Of a stretch of DNA of 38,710 bases, positions 1 through 8,452 are shown one piece after another. The notes under the pieces are model-generated. The model saw only the letters and a program-made list of their open reading frames with translations, was not told the origin of the DNA and did no database searches. Position numbers and translations under genes: made by a program. Each line of letters begins with the position of its first letter. Within the stretch, counting starts at the first letter, position 1. This DNA is from an uncultured Gammaproteobacteria bacterium (GTDB lineage Bacteria; Pseudomonadota; Gammaproteobacteria; GCA-001735895). The DNA lies in assembly GCA_947260025.1 (NCBI GenBank), contig CAMYON010000022.1, forward strand, positions 1 through 38,710, given 5' to 3'.

Positions 1-257
1 GGCGTCTCCGCGTAGGTGTAGTGTGCGCCTGCCAGGTGCAGGCTGAGGAAAATAACGAACAGTCCGTATGAGAAATTGGAGAACTGGAAGCGGTTATAGG
101 TGAAAACCAGCACCGCGCTCCAGATAATTACCAGCAGATTTTCCAGCAACCAGTCGCGCGGGTAGAGCGGGTTGATTGCGGTAACAACCCATATCGCGAT
201 CAACCACAACATCATCACCTGCAGCATGCGGTTGGATCGAAACGGTTTCGAGGTCAT
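1..257 (-). CDS. YjdF-like inner membrane protein (DUF2238), 3' part cut by window edge
   Basis: The reading frame starts at an ATG at 257-255 and runs off the left edge, giving about 85 residues. It is rich in hydrophobic helices (roughly residues 12-28, 40-52 and 62-76) and carries a motif HLAGAHYTYAETP near the window edge. From memory, a histidine-glycine-x-HYTY-x-E-x-P segment of this kind is the hallmark of the DUF2238/YjdF family of multi-pass inner membrane proteins. The function of that family is unknown. The gene is divergent from the large activase/dehydratase gene, and the two share a 148-bp intergenic region with an FNR-type box. The family call rests on this one motif plus the membrane pattern. 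Confidence 0.75.
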   Translation of the reverse strand, partial: MTSKPFRSNRMLQVMMLWLIAIWVVTAINPLYPRDWLLENLLVIIWSAVLVFTYNRFQFSNFSYGLFVIFLSLHLAGAHYTYAET

Positions 258-338
258 TTTACATCCGGAAAAATCAAGCGGTCTTCCAATAAAATCAAAT
301 GCTTAGTCGATACTAGACCAATTTAAAGACAGTATGGC

Positions 339-352
339 ATGACCTGGATCAA
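339..352. promoter_or_regulatory. FNR/DNR-type binding site
   Basis: The sequence ATGACCTGGATCAA matches the FNR-family consensus TTGATNNNNATCAA in 8 of 10 positions, with a perfect right half-site. TTGACCTGGATCAA-like sites are common before anaerobically induced genes in proteobacteria. The centre lies between 345 and 346. A weak -10-like TAAAAACT (373-380) would place transcription start at about 385-387, roughly 40 bp downstream, close to the -41.5 spacing of class II activation. The site sits between the divergent YjdF-like gene and the dehydratase/activase gene and could serve either one. The identity of the regulator is inferred. Confidence 0.6.
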
Positions 353-405
353 GTCGTTACAAGCGTATCCGGTAAAAACTTCTTGTTACAAAAGTGTTAC
401 GAAAT

Positions 406-3400
406 ATGTACAAGGATATAACCAATAACGCAGCCGGTATTCCCTCGAGAGACGGGGGATTCGAGCACGCTGCAGACAAGGCTGGCGGCCAGCCGGCTGG
501 TGACCAGAGTGTTTACATAGATGCCGGCACCAGGCATTTTAGGCTGCAGGTTTACGGATGCGATGGTTCGCTCGAGCATGACGTGCTCGTTCCGAGCAGT
601 AGCGATTTACTTGACCTGCTGTCGACGCAAGGGAGCATCGGAGCAGGCATTTCGAATCTGGATACGGATCGAGTTTTTGTTACCGGCAAGCTGGCAGCCG
701 CGGTTCGCGAACGGATTGGTGGCGGCAAACTCATCCTGCCGGCCGCTGCCTTCTGGATGGCGGCGCGCGATCTGATCGAATTGCCCGAGAACGCGAGCGT
801 CGATTCGCTGGCAATAGTCGACCTGTCGGCTTCCGGTTACCTGGTCATTGGCGTCGATCGAAACGGTCGGCTTAAAGACGACCTGTTACTGGCTAATCCG
901 CGATGTGGCGCGGGTTCGGGCATTAATCTCGATCGCGTGCTGCAAAAGCTGAACCTTCGACACGATCAGGTCGACGGGCTGCTCGAGGCCTACCTGGGAG
1001 ACGCCGGCCGTAAACGTCGACAGGCGACTACCGTGCGCGTCGACCGCTGTGGCGTATTCAGTACCTCGGCGACCATTTCCGACAAGAACCAGGGGATTCC
1101 GCTCGACACGGCCCTCGCCACCACGTTGAAATCCGAGGTGCAGAAAACCGTCAGGAAGCTGCCGGATGGTTTCGACAAGGTTTACCTCACGGGCCGTATA
1201 TTTCGCTGGCAGTATGCGCGTGACTGTGCGCAGGATCTGTTGCGAGAGCAGGGCGTTGCCGCTGTTGTGACCGATGCCGAAAATGACCAGTTGCTGAAGT
1301 CGTTGCGCGGACTGGTAACGAACATCGGGGCGGATAACCTGGCCCAGCCCGACAATCGACTGCACCGGCACGAGGAACCTGAAACTTTCCCGTCTTTCGC
1401 CGACTTGCGCCAGCGTTACGAAAAGGATGGGCTCTACCTTCGGCTGGACGACGAGTCGCCCCGTGCTTGCACGCCCGAGGAGTTGTTGAGCCGCGCCCTG
1501 ATCCTCACGCTGGACGTTGGCTCGACCATGGCCAAGTCGGTGCTGGCCGATGCAGTAACGGGTGAGATATTGTCTCTCGAAGCCTATAGCAATGCCGGCG
1601 ATACCATCGAGACGGTCAAAAATGTGTTCCGTGACCTGCAGCGTCTCGGCATCGAGCAATTGCCGCTGCAGAGCGTGGGCATAACCGGTTCCGCGCGGTA
1701 CCAGGTGCAGCAGGCGCTGGCGAGTATCTATCCCGGGCTGGCGGAACGTATTCAGGTCCTGGTGGAAAACTATGCGCATGCGCGGGGTTCGATCGACTAC
1801 GCCCGGCAGCACGTCGACAGGCTGCGTGCCCAGGGGGTCGAGGACGTTAACACCGACCTTTGTATTCTGGTGGATATCGGTGGTGAGGACACCAAAATTT
1901 CGACCATTGCGCTGGATCAGGCCGAGCTATTCGACAATGCCATGAACACCAAGTGCTCGGCAGGTACCGGCAGCCTGATGGACACGCTCAGCGCCATGTT
2001 CGGGCTGGCCTCGGTCGCCGAAGCGCAGGCGCAGGCTTACGCTGCGGCGCAGTCTTTCAGCATCAACGCAACCTGTGCCGTATTCCTGATGGAAAATGCC
2101 AGTAAGTTGCAGACACAAGGCGTGCCGCGGGAGGAGATACTGGCCTCGGCCAACTGGGCTATTGTCGAAAACATGGCGCGTTCGCTGTGGAGTCAGCTCG
2201 ATCTGCCTGCCAACGCGGTGGTCTTGCTGCACGGCCAGACCATGTTGTCGGATCCCTTGCCGCTGGCGGTTACTCACCGCCTGCGCTCTCATCTCGGCGC
2301 CGATATTTACGCCCTGTTGCCGCCGAATCCCGGGCATCGAGCCTGTATCGGCCTGGTGCGCAGCCTGCAGCAGGCCGCGATACCCGGCCATGCCGACATT
2401 CGACTCGAGGATTTGCTGCAGGCGGATTTCGCCAGGCGGGTGATTACCTGCAAGGGCAAAGTCTGCGGAGACCCGCAGGCGCGATGCAATCGCTGTGCGC
2501 TGCGCTGGCAGGGTGAAGACGGTCGCAAGGTCGCTTTCACGGTGGGTGGATGTACCGCGATAAACGAGCTGATAGCCCACAAGGGGCGGAAAAAGGAACA
2601 TCAACCGCGCGACTCGTACAAGGAGATCTGGGATTTCATCGATAGCCATCACCCGCGCAGCGACGATCCGCGGCGACTGGTTATCCCGCGCTGTTTCGCG
2701 GTGTCCGAATGGGCTTACTTTTTATCCCAGGTGTTCGTGCTGCTGGGTATCCCGGTCCACGTCGACAACGTACGCGATAGCGACCTCGCCGAGGCGCAGC
2801 CGCGGTTTAACGTTGATTGCTGCGCACCGCAGATGGGTGCGGTAGGTCAATTCCAGCGCCTGGCTTCCGAGCCTCACGGCATGATCCTTGGTCCGCAGAT
2901 AGAAAGTCTCCCGACCGGAGGATTGAGTAGCGGACTGACCTGTACCACCAACCAGGGAGGTGTTGCCGTCGCCACCAGCCTGGCCCTGGACGAAAATCCC
3001 GATGCTCGCTTTCACCTGTTTCACTTCCGTGTCGACAGCCTGGATGCCGGCCCGCTGAGCGATCAATTCCTGGCCGGGCTCGAGCCCGTTTTCGATTACT
3101 ATGGAATCAAACCGGATGCCCGGGGATTGGAGAATATCGTTGCCATGGCCCTGGAGGCTCATCAGCGCCTGCGTCGCGAGGCGGCTGACCTGGCGGCCGA
3201 ACTCATCGAAGAAGCGCTGGATGAAGGCCATCAGATCGCGCTCGTGGTGGGTCGGGAGTACGTACTCAATCCCGGGATCTATGACAGTCACGTACGGCGC
3301 CTGCTGCGGGATCGTCAGATGGCCGTTATCCCGTCTTACGTGCTGGACGTGGATCTCGACCCCGATTACGCGCATATCTACTGGCGTAACCCGCATTTCA

Positions 3401-5235
3401 TCCTGACGGTGCTGAACGGGGTTGCGCGCCGGTCCCTGTATAAACGCCTGCGACACCCGCGCTTACAGGCGTTGTTTCAAAGAATCGAGGAGGGTAACGC
3501 CGACGAGATGCTGGCGGTGGTTCAGGTATCCACCTTCAGTTGCGGTCCTGACAGCATTATCACGCACTACGTGGCGGAGATCATGAAGCAGCGGCCTTTT
3601 CTGTTAATCCAGTCCGATGCCGTGCTGAAGGAACTTGCGCACCTGGAGAACCGGGTCAATACCTATGTCATGCAGTTAAAGCAGGGGCTGCATGACAAGC
3701 TGGGTCTCGATAGCGGTCAGCCTTTCGAAATACGTACGCTCGACGAACTCGTATCGAAGCAGCCCATTAATTCCGAAACCGACGTGATTTGTCTGCCGAC
3801 AGTCGGCGATAACCGGCCCCTGACCGCGGTCTTTCGCGCGGCAGGTTACACTTGCATCGATAATTTTGGGGATGAAACCTATGACCTGCAGGCGTTGGTT
3901 AAGGCGGGGCGCAGAGTCGCCGGGCAAATGGTGTGTACTCCGCTGGCGGCGTTGTATTCCGATCTGAAAAACGGTGCCGACGAATTCGCCCGGCGCAAGC
4001 AGGCGGGCGACCTGGAGTTCGCCGACAAACAGCGCCTTATTTTGATCGATACCCAGGGATCGGGGCCCTGCCGACAGGGCCAGTACCCCGGCTTACACCG
4101 GCTTTTCTTCAAAAACTCCACGCAGCCCGCGGCAACGTCGGACCGAAGTTGCAGTGGTGTGCCCGGCGGTGCACTGGTCGAATTCATGCTGATAGAGGAG
4201 GACGAAGGTTATAGTAGCGGCTTACCCGACTGGATGATGCTGCGTTTCTACCAGGGCGTCATCTTGAAAAGTGCGTTGCAGGATATCCTGTTCAAGGTCG
4301 GCGCGGAATGCCGTGACTACGCCGAGTATCAGCGCTTCATTTCCGACTACCGGGCGTTGCAGGCCGAGATTTACCGTTTGCTCGAAGCCTGGAAAGGTCC
4401 GGGTCGCTTCAGCCGCAAGCTGATAATTTTTTTCGGCAGGCATAGCCTCGCGAGTATCCCGATCATGTATTTCGCCTACCGCGTACATGGCCTGGAATTC
4501 ATCAAACCGCTGCGGCGCTTCGCGGCGAAATGGCAGATTCGAAGAACCCCGCCCGCGGACAGGCTCAATATCATGATCAGTGGCGAAGGGTACATGCGTC
4601 TCTCCCAGGCCCCGGAGATATTTCATATCCTGCTGGCGGCAATCGGGTTCAGGCGTTTCAATTTAAAGTTATCGCCGGTGATGTCCTACATGGAGGTGAT
4701 TCTGCGGGAAGCCCTGGAAAAAAGCGGTAGCGCAATCGAGAGCACCCGTGCACGACAGGCGCGAGTCGGCAGCAACGACGCCGATGCCGCCAAACTGCGT
4801 CTCGCGAAACGCAGATTCCGAATGATCAAACTGCTGACCGGGATCTGGCGTAATCTATTGGCGCGCCCCCTGTACCGGGCGAGCAGGCTCGAAATGCCGC
4901 CGCCGATTAGCGAAATGGTTGACGCTTCGCGGGAACTGATACCGACGTATCGGCCCGTGGGCGAACTCGCGCCGTATGTCGGCGAGGCGCTGGTAGAGTT
5001 GCGGCATGGGGCAGACGTCGTTCTGAACGTGGCACCGAGTGGCTGCATGGTCTCCACCATGGGTGAAATCATGACTCCGAGTATCATGCATGCGCAGGGT
5101 GTCGAGTCGGGCCGCATCCAGACGCTATTATCCGCCGAGGGCGATGTCGATGAAGAGGCGCTGACACTCTCCGTGCTAAAGGCTACCGGGCCCCTGCGTT
5201 ACTATCAGCGGCGGAAACAGGTCGCGGTAGAATAG
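406..5235 (+). CDS. Giant acyl-CoA dehydratase activase / 2-hydroxyacyl-CoA dehydratase-like protein (BadF/BadG/HgdC ATPase + DUF2229 + HgdB-like)
   Basis: This is a protein of about 1610 residues. Positions below count from an alternative GTG at 394; the ATG at 406 is preferred and neither has a clear Shine-Dalgarno. A first actin-fold region (about 40-315) is degenerate, with CGAGSG in place of the usual loop. A second, canonical one (about 368-660) has LDVGST, DIGGEDTK, TKCSAGTG and ATCAVF. C521 and C561 match the two cysteines that hold the [4Fe-4S] cluster between subunits in HgdC-type activases. A cysteine knot follows (C686, C691, C698, C701), then DUF2229 (about 760-1000) with NVDCC and a dehydratase-like part ending in a conserved APSGCM segment. 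Known family members use ATP to fire a low-potential electron into an acyl-CoA dehydratase or benzoyl-CoA reductase and are oxygen sensitive. The substrate is unknown. The gene stands alone with an FNR-type box upstream. Confidence 0.88.
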   Translation: MYKDITNNAAGIPSRDGGFEHAADKAGGQPAGDQSVYIDAGTRHFRLQVYGCDGSLEHDVLVPSSSDLLDLLSTQGSIGAGISNLDTDRVFVTGKLAAAVRERIGGGKLILPAAAFWMAARDLIELPENASVDSLAIVDLSASGYLVIGVDRNGRLKDDLLLANPRCGAGSGINLDRVLQKLNLRHDQVDGLLEAYLGDAGRKRRQATTVRVDRCGVFSTSATISDKNQGIPLDTALATTLKSEVQKTVRKLPDGFDKVYLTGRIFRWQYARDCAQDLLREQGVAAVVTDAENDQLLKSLRGLVTNIGADNLAQPDNRLHRHEEPETFPSFADLRQRYEKDGLYLRLDDESPRACTPEELLSRALILTLDVGSTMAKSVLADAVTGEILSLEAYSNAGDTIETVKNVFRDLQRLGIEQLPLQSVGITGSARYQVQQALASIYPGLAERIQVLVENYAHARGSIDYARQHVDRLRAQGVEDVNTDLCILVDIGGEDTKISTIALDQAELFDNAMNTKCSAGTGSLMDTLSAMFGLASVAEAQAQAYAAAQSFSINATCAVFLMENASKLQTQGVPREEILASANWAIVENMARSLWSQLDLPANAVVLLHGQTMLSDPLPLAVTHRLRSHLGADIYALLPPNPGHRACIGLVRSLQQAAIPGHADIRLEDLLQADFARRVITCKGKVCGDPQARCNRCALRWQGEDGRKVAFTVGGCTAINELIAHKGRKKEHQPRDSYKEIWDFIDSHHPRSDDPRRLVIPRCFAVSEWAYFLSQVFVLLGIPVHVDNVRDSDLAEAQPRFNVDCCAPQMGAVGQFQRLASEPHGMILGPQIESLPTGGLSSGLTCTTNQGGVAVATSLALDENPDARFHLFHFRVDSLDAGPLSDQFLAGLEPVFDYYGIKPDARGLENIVAMALEAHQRLRREAADLAAELIEEALDEGHQIALVVGREYVLNPGIYDSHVRRLLRDRQMAVIPSYVLDVDLDPDYAHIYWRNPHFILTVLNGVARRSLYKRLRHPRLQALFQRIEEGNADEMLAVVQVSTFSCGPDSIITHYVAEIMKQRPFLLIQSDAVLKELAHLENRVNTYVMQLKQGLHDKLGLDSGQPFEIRTLDELVSKQPINSETDVICLPTVGDNRPLTAVFRAAGYTCIDNFGDETYDLQALVKAGRRVAGQMVCTPLAALYSDLKNGADEFARRKQAGDLEFADKQRLILIDTQGSGPCRQGQYPGLHRLFFKNSTQPAATSDRSCSGVPGGALVEFMLIEEDEGYSSGLPDWMMLRFYQGVILKSALQDILFKVGAECRDYAEYQRFISDYRALQAEIYRLLEAWKGPGRFSRKLIIFFGRHSLASIPIMYFAYRVHGLEFIKPLRRFAAKWQIRRTPPADRLNIMISGEGYMRLSQAPEIFHILLAAIGFRRFNLKLSPVMSYMEVILREALEKSGSAIESTRARQARVGSNDADAAKLRLAKRRFRMIKLLTGIWRNLLARPLYRASRLEMPPPISEMVDASRELIPTYRPVGELAPYVGEALVELRHGADVVLNVAPSGCMVSTMGEIMTPSIMHAQGVESGRIQTLLSAEGDVDEEALTLSVLKATGPLRYYQRRKQVAVE

Positions 5236-5288
5236 GGACGGTTCTCGGCAGGGCCTGGCCGCAACCCGTAAGCACCTGGCCCGTTTAC

Positions 5289-6170
5289 TCAGTCCGGCGA
5301 GCTGCGAGTGTCTTTTTGCGGATGGCGCGGCCGCGCCGGCGGGATTTGATCGTACTCGATGGTTTCACCGCCATGGTAGACCATGAAGTGGCGACCCTTG
5401 GCGCGCGCGATCAGCGTGACGCCCACTTTTTGGGCAATTTCGAGCCCCATCGCGGTAATACCAGAACGTGACAGCAGCACCGGGATCCCCATCAGCGCGA
5501 CCTTGATGACCATTTCCGAGGTCAGGCGGCCGGTGGTGTAAAACAGCTTGTCTGTGCCGGCGACATCGTTGAGCCACATATGCCCTGCAATCGCGTCCAC
5601 CGCGTTGTGGCGCCCCACGTCCTCGATAAACTGCTCGATGCCGAATGCCTCGCTGCACAGGGCGCAGCCGTGCACGGCGCCGGCGTTCTTGTAGATTTCA
5701 TTGTGTTCGTTGAGCGTATTGAGCAGGCCGTAAATGGACGACTGCCTGAGGACGGGCTGGCGCAGCGATATCTGGTCGATGTCTTCCATCAGGTCGCCGA
5801 AAACGGTGCCCTGGCCGCAGCCCGTGGTGACGGTCTTGCGTTCGAGCCTGCGATCGAGGTTTTCGACCCCCTTATGGGTGACGATTGCGACCGACTCGGT
5901 TTCCCAGTCGACCTGGATCGCCTTGATCGCCTCGATATCGTCGATCATGCGCTGGTTGCGCAGCCAGCCGAGGATCAGCAACTCGGGATGATTGCCGAGC
6001 GTCATCAGCGTCACGATTTCGCGTTTGTCGAGGTAAATGGTGAGCGCGCGTTCGACCGCGATGGCGCCTTCGACGGGGTCGCCGTATTCATTACGGGCAA
6101 CCACGTTGGCGGTCGCCTTGAGACCGGCGTTGCTTAGTTCGGGCAGGCGCCGTTGACGGCTGGTGGCCAA
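5289..6170 (-). CDS. fdhD: FdhD, formate dehydrogenase accessory sulfurtransferase
   Basis: This is a 293-residue FdhD family protein. In E. coli, FdhD binds molybdenum cofactor and passes sulfur from IscS onto it, which formate dehydrogenase needs for activity. Family landmarks are ERALTIYLDK, MTLGNHPE, the loop TTGCGQGT, EDVGRHNAVD, TTGRLTSEMVIK, SRSGITAMGLEIA and GRHFMVY. The start is TTG at 6170-6168. It is supported by GGAGG ten bases upstream, which lies inside the last codons of moaA, so the two genes are translationally close (6-bp gap). The usual loop is CxxC, but here only C118 is present and the second cysteine is glycine. A new CALC pair occurs at C169/C172. The gene is convergent with the activase gene and lies near the formate dehydrogenase operon it should serve. 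Confidence 0.93.
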   Translation of the reverse strand: MATSRQRRLPELSNAGLKATANVVARNEYGDPVEGAIAVERALTIYLDKREIVTLMTLGNHPELLILGWLRNQRMIDDIEAIKAIQVDWETESVAIVTHKGVENLDRRLERKTVTTGCGQGTVFGDLMEDIDQISLRQPVLRQSSIYGLLNTLNEHNEIYKNAGAVHGCALCSEAFGIEQFIEDVGRHNAVDAIAGHMWLNDVAGTDKLFYTTGRLTSEMVIKVALMGIPVLLSRSGITAMGLEIAQKVGVTLIARAKGRHFMVYHGGETIEYDQIPPARPRHPQKDTRSSPD

Positions 6171-6176
6171 GAGACT

Positions 6177-7187
6177 TCAGCCTCCGGTCATATTCATATG
6201 ACGCAGCAGAATTTCCTGGGAGTTGAGATTGAAGTCGTGCCCCTTGGGCTTGATCTGCATCGAGTCGATCAGGGCCTGTTCCAGCGCCTCCGGTTCACCC
6301 GGGTGGGAACGCATGACGTGGCGCAAATCCATCGAGTGCTCCTGCCCCAGGCACAACAGCAGGCGACCCTCGGCCGTGACACGCACCCGATTGCAGCTGT
6401 CGCAGAAGTTGTGGCTATGCGGCGAGATAAAGCCGACACGGGTATTGTCGTGGCCGCCCAGACGGTAGTAGCGCGTGGGACCGGCGGTCGTCATCGTGCT
6501 CGGCATCAGCTCGAAATGCTGCTGCAGGTCTTCGAGTATCTGGTCGCTGGAATAATAGGCTACCGCGCGGTCGTGATGATCGTTTTGTCCGAGCGGCATT
6601 TCCTCGATGAAGCTGACGTCGATGCCGCGTTCGATGCAAAAATTGACCAGGTCGAGAATTTCATCGTGGTTATGATTGCGTAACACCACGGTGTTGATCT
6701 TAATCTGTTCGAAATCACAGGCGATCGCCGCATCGATGCCGTCCAGGGTCTTCTTCAGGTCGCCGACCCGGGTCATGTCGCGAAAGCGATCGGGGCGCAG
6801 CGTGTCGAGACTGACGTTGATGCGGGTAACCCCGGCATCCTTCAGCGGTCGCGCGTATTTCACCAGCTGGGTCGCGTTGGTAGTCAGCGTCAGGTCGCGC
6901 AGGCCGTCGGTTGCGCCGAGGTTGCGAAACAGTTGCATGATATTCTGCCGTACCAGCGGTTCGCCGCCGGTAATGCGTATCTTGTCGACTCCCAGTTTGA
7001 TGAAGGCGCGTCCGACGCTCTCCATTTCTTCGAGTGTCAGCAACTGCGTGCGCGGCACGAATTTCATTTTTTCCGGCATGCAGTAGACGCAGCGCAGATC
7101 GCAACGATCGGTAACCGACAGGCGTACGTAGCTGACGGTGCGCCCGAAACGATCGATTAGCTGGTTTTGTGTAGTTGTCGCTGACAT
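6177..7187 (-). CDS. moaA: MoaA, GTP 3',8-cyclase (radical SAM)
   Basis: This is a 336-residue protein of the usual MoaA length. It catalyses the first step of molybdenum cofactor synthesis, converting GTP to 3',8-cyclo-7,8-dihydro-GTP in the cytoplasm. The radical SAM motif is C29-x3-C33-x2-C36, with GGEP at 74-77. The C-terminal cluster ligands are C262, C265 and C279. The chain ends in TGG, the conserved di-glycine tail. An upstream extension to 7286 is open but lacks family similarity, so the ATG at 7187 next to the conserved RFGRTVSYVRLSVTDRC segment was chosen. The gene leads the moaA-fdhD pair, and the molybdopterin formate dehydrogenase downstream is the obvious client. It is divergent from ald across a region with inverted repeats. 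Confidence 0.95.
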   Translation of the reverse strand: MSATTTQNQLIDRFGRTVSYVRLSVTDRCDLRCVYCMPEKMKFVPRTQLLTLEEMESVGRAFIKLGVDKIRITGGEPLVRQNIMQLFRNLGATDGLRDLTLTTNATQLVKYARPLKDAGVTRINVSLDTLRPDRFRDMTRVGDLKKTLDGIDAAIACDFEQIKINTVVLRNHNHDEILDLVNFCIERGIDVSFIEEMPLGQNDHHDRAVAYYSSDQILEDLQQHFELMPSTMTTAGPTRYYRLGGHDNTRVGFISPHSHNFCDSCNRVRVTAEGRLLLCLGQEHSMDLRHVMRSHPGEPEALEQALIDSMQIKPKGHDFNLNSQEILLRHMNMTGG

Positions 7188-7202
7188 AGGACGGGCTATT
7201 CT

Positions 7203-7247
7203 AGCAAGATTGAAACATTTTGGAATGCAATCTTGCTGGTACAGCAA
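7203..7247. promoter_or_regulatory. Inverted repeats in the moaA-ald divergent promoter region (candidate operator)
   Basis: AGCAAGATTG at 7203-7212 is the exact reverse complement of CAATCTTGCT at 7228-7237, giving 10-bp arms with a 15-bp loop. Overlapping it, TTGCTG at 7233-7238 pairs with CAGCAA at 7242-7247. A further TTGCTG occurs at 7255-7260. The cluster sits about 85-130 bp before ald and just upstream of moaA, so a dimeric regulator such as an Lrp/AldR-type protein is plausible. The protein identity is inference. Confidence 0.45.
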
Positions 7248-7330
7248 ATTAGTATTGCTGGCACTAGTCTGGTGTGCGGAGCTCAATTACCTTCGCGTTT
7301 TTAACCCTGCTATTACGGTGGTTTATTATC

Positions 7331-8452
7331 ATGTTGATCGGTGTCCCCAAGGAAATCAAGAATCACGAGTATCGGGTCGGCATGGCGCCGGCGAGCGTGC
7401 GCGAGGCGATCAAGCACGGTCACCAGGTCATGGTCCAGTCCAATGCCGGCGAAGGCATCGGCGTCAGCGATGCCGAGTATGCGCAGATTGGCGCCGAGAT
7501 CATCGACTCGGCCGATGAAATATTCGCGCGCGCGGAGCTGGTGGTAAAGGTCAAGGAACCGCAGGCAACCGAACGCGCGATGCTGCGCGAGGGCCAGGTT
7601 CTGTTTACCTACCTGCACCTGGCGCCGGACCCGGAGCAGACCAAAGACCTGGCTGCCAGCGGCGCCACCTGCATTGCCTACGAGACCGTAACTTCGCCGC
7701 ATGGCGGCTTGCCGCTGTTGGCGCCGATGTCGAAGGTCGCCGGGCGCATGGCGATCCAGGCGGGCGCCTACTGCCTCGAGCATCCACATGGCGGGCTCGG
7801 CATGCTGCTCGGCGGCGTTCCGGGTGTCGACCCGGCCAAGGTGGTCATTCTCGGTGCTGGCGTGGTCGGTACGCACGCGACACATATTGCCGTCGGCATG
7901 GGTGCCGATGTCTGGGTCATCGACCGCAACCCGGAAGCCATCGAGGCGCACTGGAAGCAGTTTGGACGCAGCACCAACACCGTGTTTTCGACCCAGGATG
8001 CGGTAGAGCGCCACGTGCTGGACGCGGACCTGGTGATTGGTGGCGTACTAATTCCCGGCGCCGAAGCCCCCAAGCTTGTCACCGCCGAGATGGTCAAGGC
8101 AATGAAACCCGGCGCGGTCATTGTCGACGTCGCTATCGACCAGGGTGGCTGTTGCGAAACCTCGAAGCCGACGACGCACGCCGAACCAACGTATATCGTC
8201 GACGACGTCGTGCATTACTGTGTTGCCAATATGCCGGGCGGCGTGCCGCGTACTTCGACCTATGCGCTCAACAACGTCACCCTGCCGCACGTGCTGGCGC
8301 TTGCCGGCAAGGGCTACCGCAAGGCGCTGATGCAGGACCGCTGGCTGCGCGATGGACTCAATGTACACAAGGGCAAGATCACCCAGCGCGAAGTAGCCCA
8401 TGACCTGGGCTATGATTTCCACGACCCCGAGGAAGTGCTGCGGCATGACTGA
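7331..8452 (+). CDS. ald: Alanine dehydrogenase
   Basis: This is a 373-residue protein matching the usual length of about 370. It interconverts L-alanine and pyruvate plus ammonium with NAD(H). It begins MLIGVPKEIKNHEYRVG, the standard family N-terminus, so the ATG at 7331 is chosen over a longer open frame from 7274. Substrate-site residues R15, K75 (KVKEP) and H96 (LHLAPD) are present. The Rossmann loop GAGVVG is at 175-180, followed by acidic D198, which indicates NAD preference. The conserved NMPGGVPRTST segment is intact. The last bases overlap the start of the amidase gene by 8 bp, so the two are co-transcribed and translationally coupled. The upstream inverted repeats suggest specific regulation, as is usual for Lrp-controlled ald genes. 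Confidence 0.96.
   Translation: MLIGVPKEIKNHEYRVGMAPASVREAIKHGHQVMVQSNAGEGIGVSDAEYAQIGAEIIDSADEIFARAELVVKVKEPQATERAMLREGQVLFTYLHLAPDPEQTKDLAASGATCIAYETVTSPHGGLPLLAPMSKVAGRMAIQAGAYCLEHPHGGLGMLLGGVPGVDPAKVVILGAGVVGTHATHIAVGMGADVWVIDRNPEAIEAHWKQFGRSTNTVFSTQDAVERHVLDADLVIGGVLIPGAEAPKLVTAEMVKAMKPGAVIVDVAIDQGGCCETSKPTTHAEPTYIVDDVVHYCVANMPGGVPRTSTYALNNVTLPHVLALAGKGYRKALMQDRWLRDGLNVHKGKITQREVAHDLGYDFHDPEEVLRHD

Noticed and set aside
886-1812. A 308-codon minus-strand frame inside the activase gene
   Set aside because: It lies opposite the conserved actin-fold motifs and has no domain of its own.
5236-5288. Rho-independent terminator between the convergent activase and fdhD genes
   Set aside because: GGCC-rich partial pairing is present, but there is no stable stem followed by a T run.
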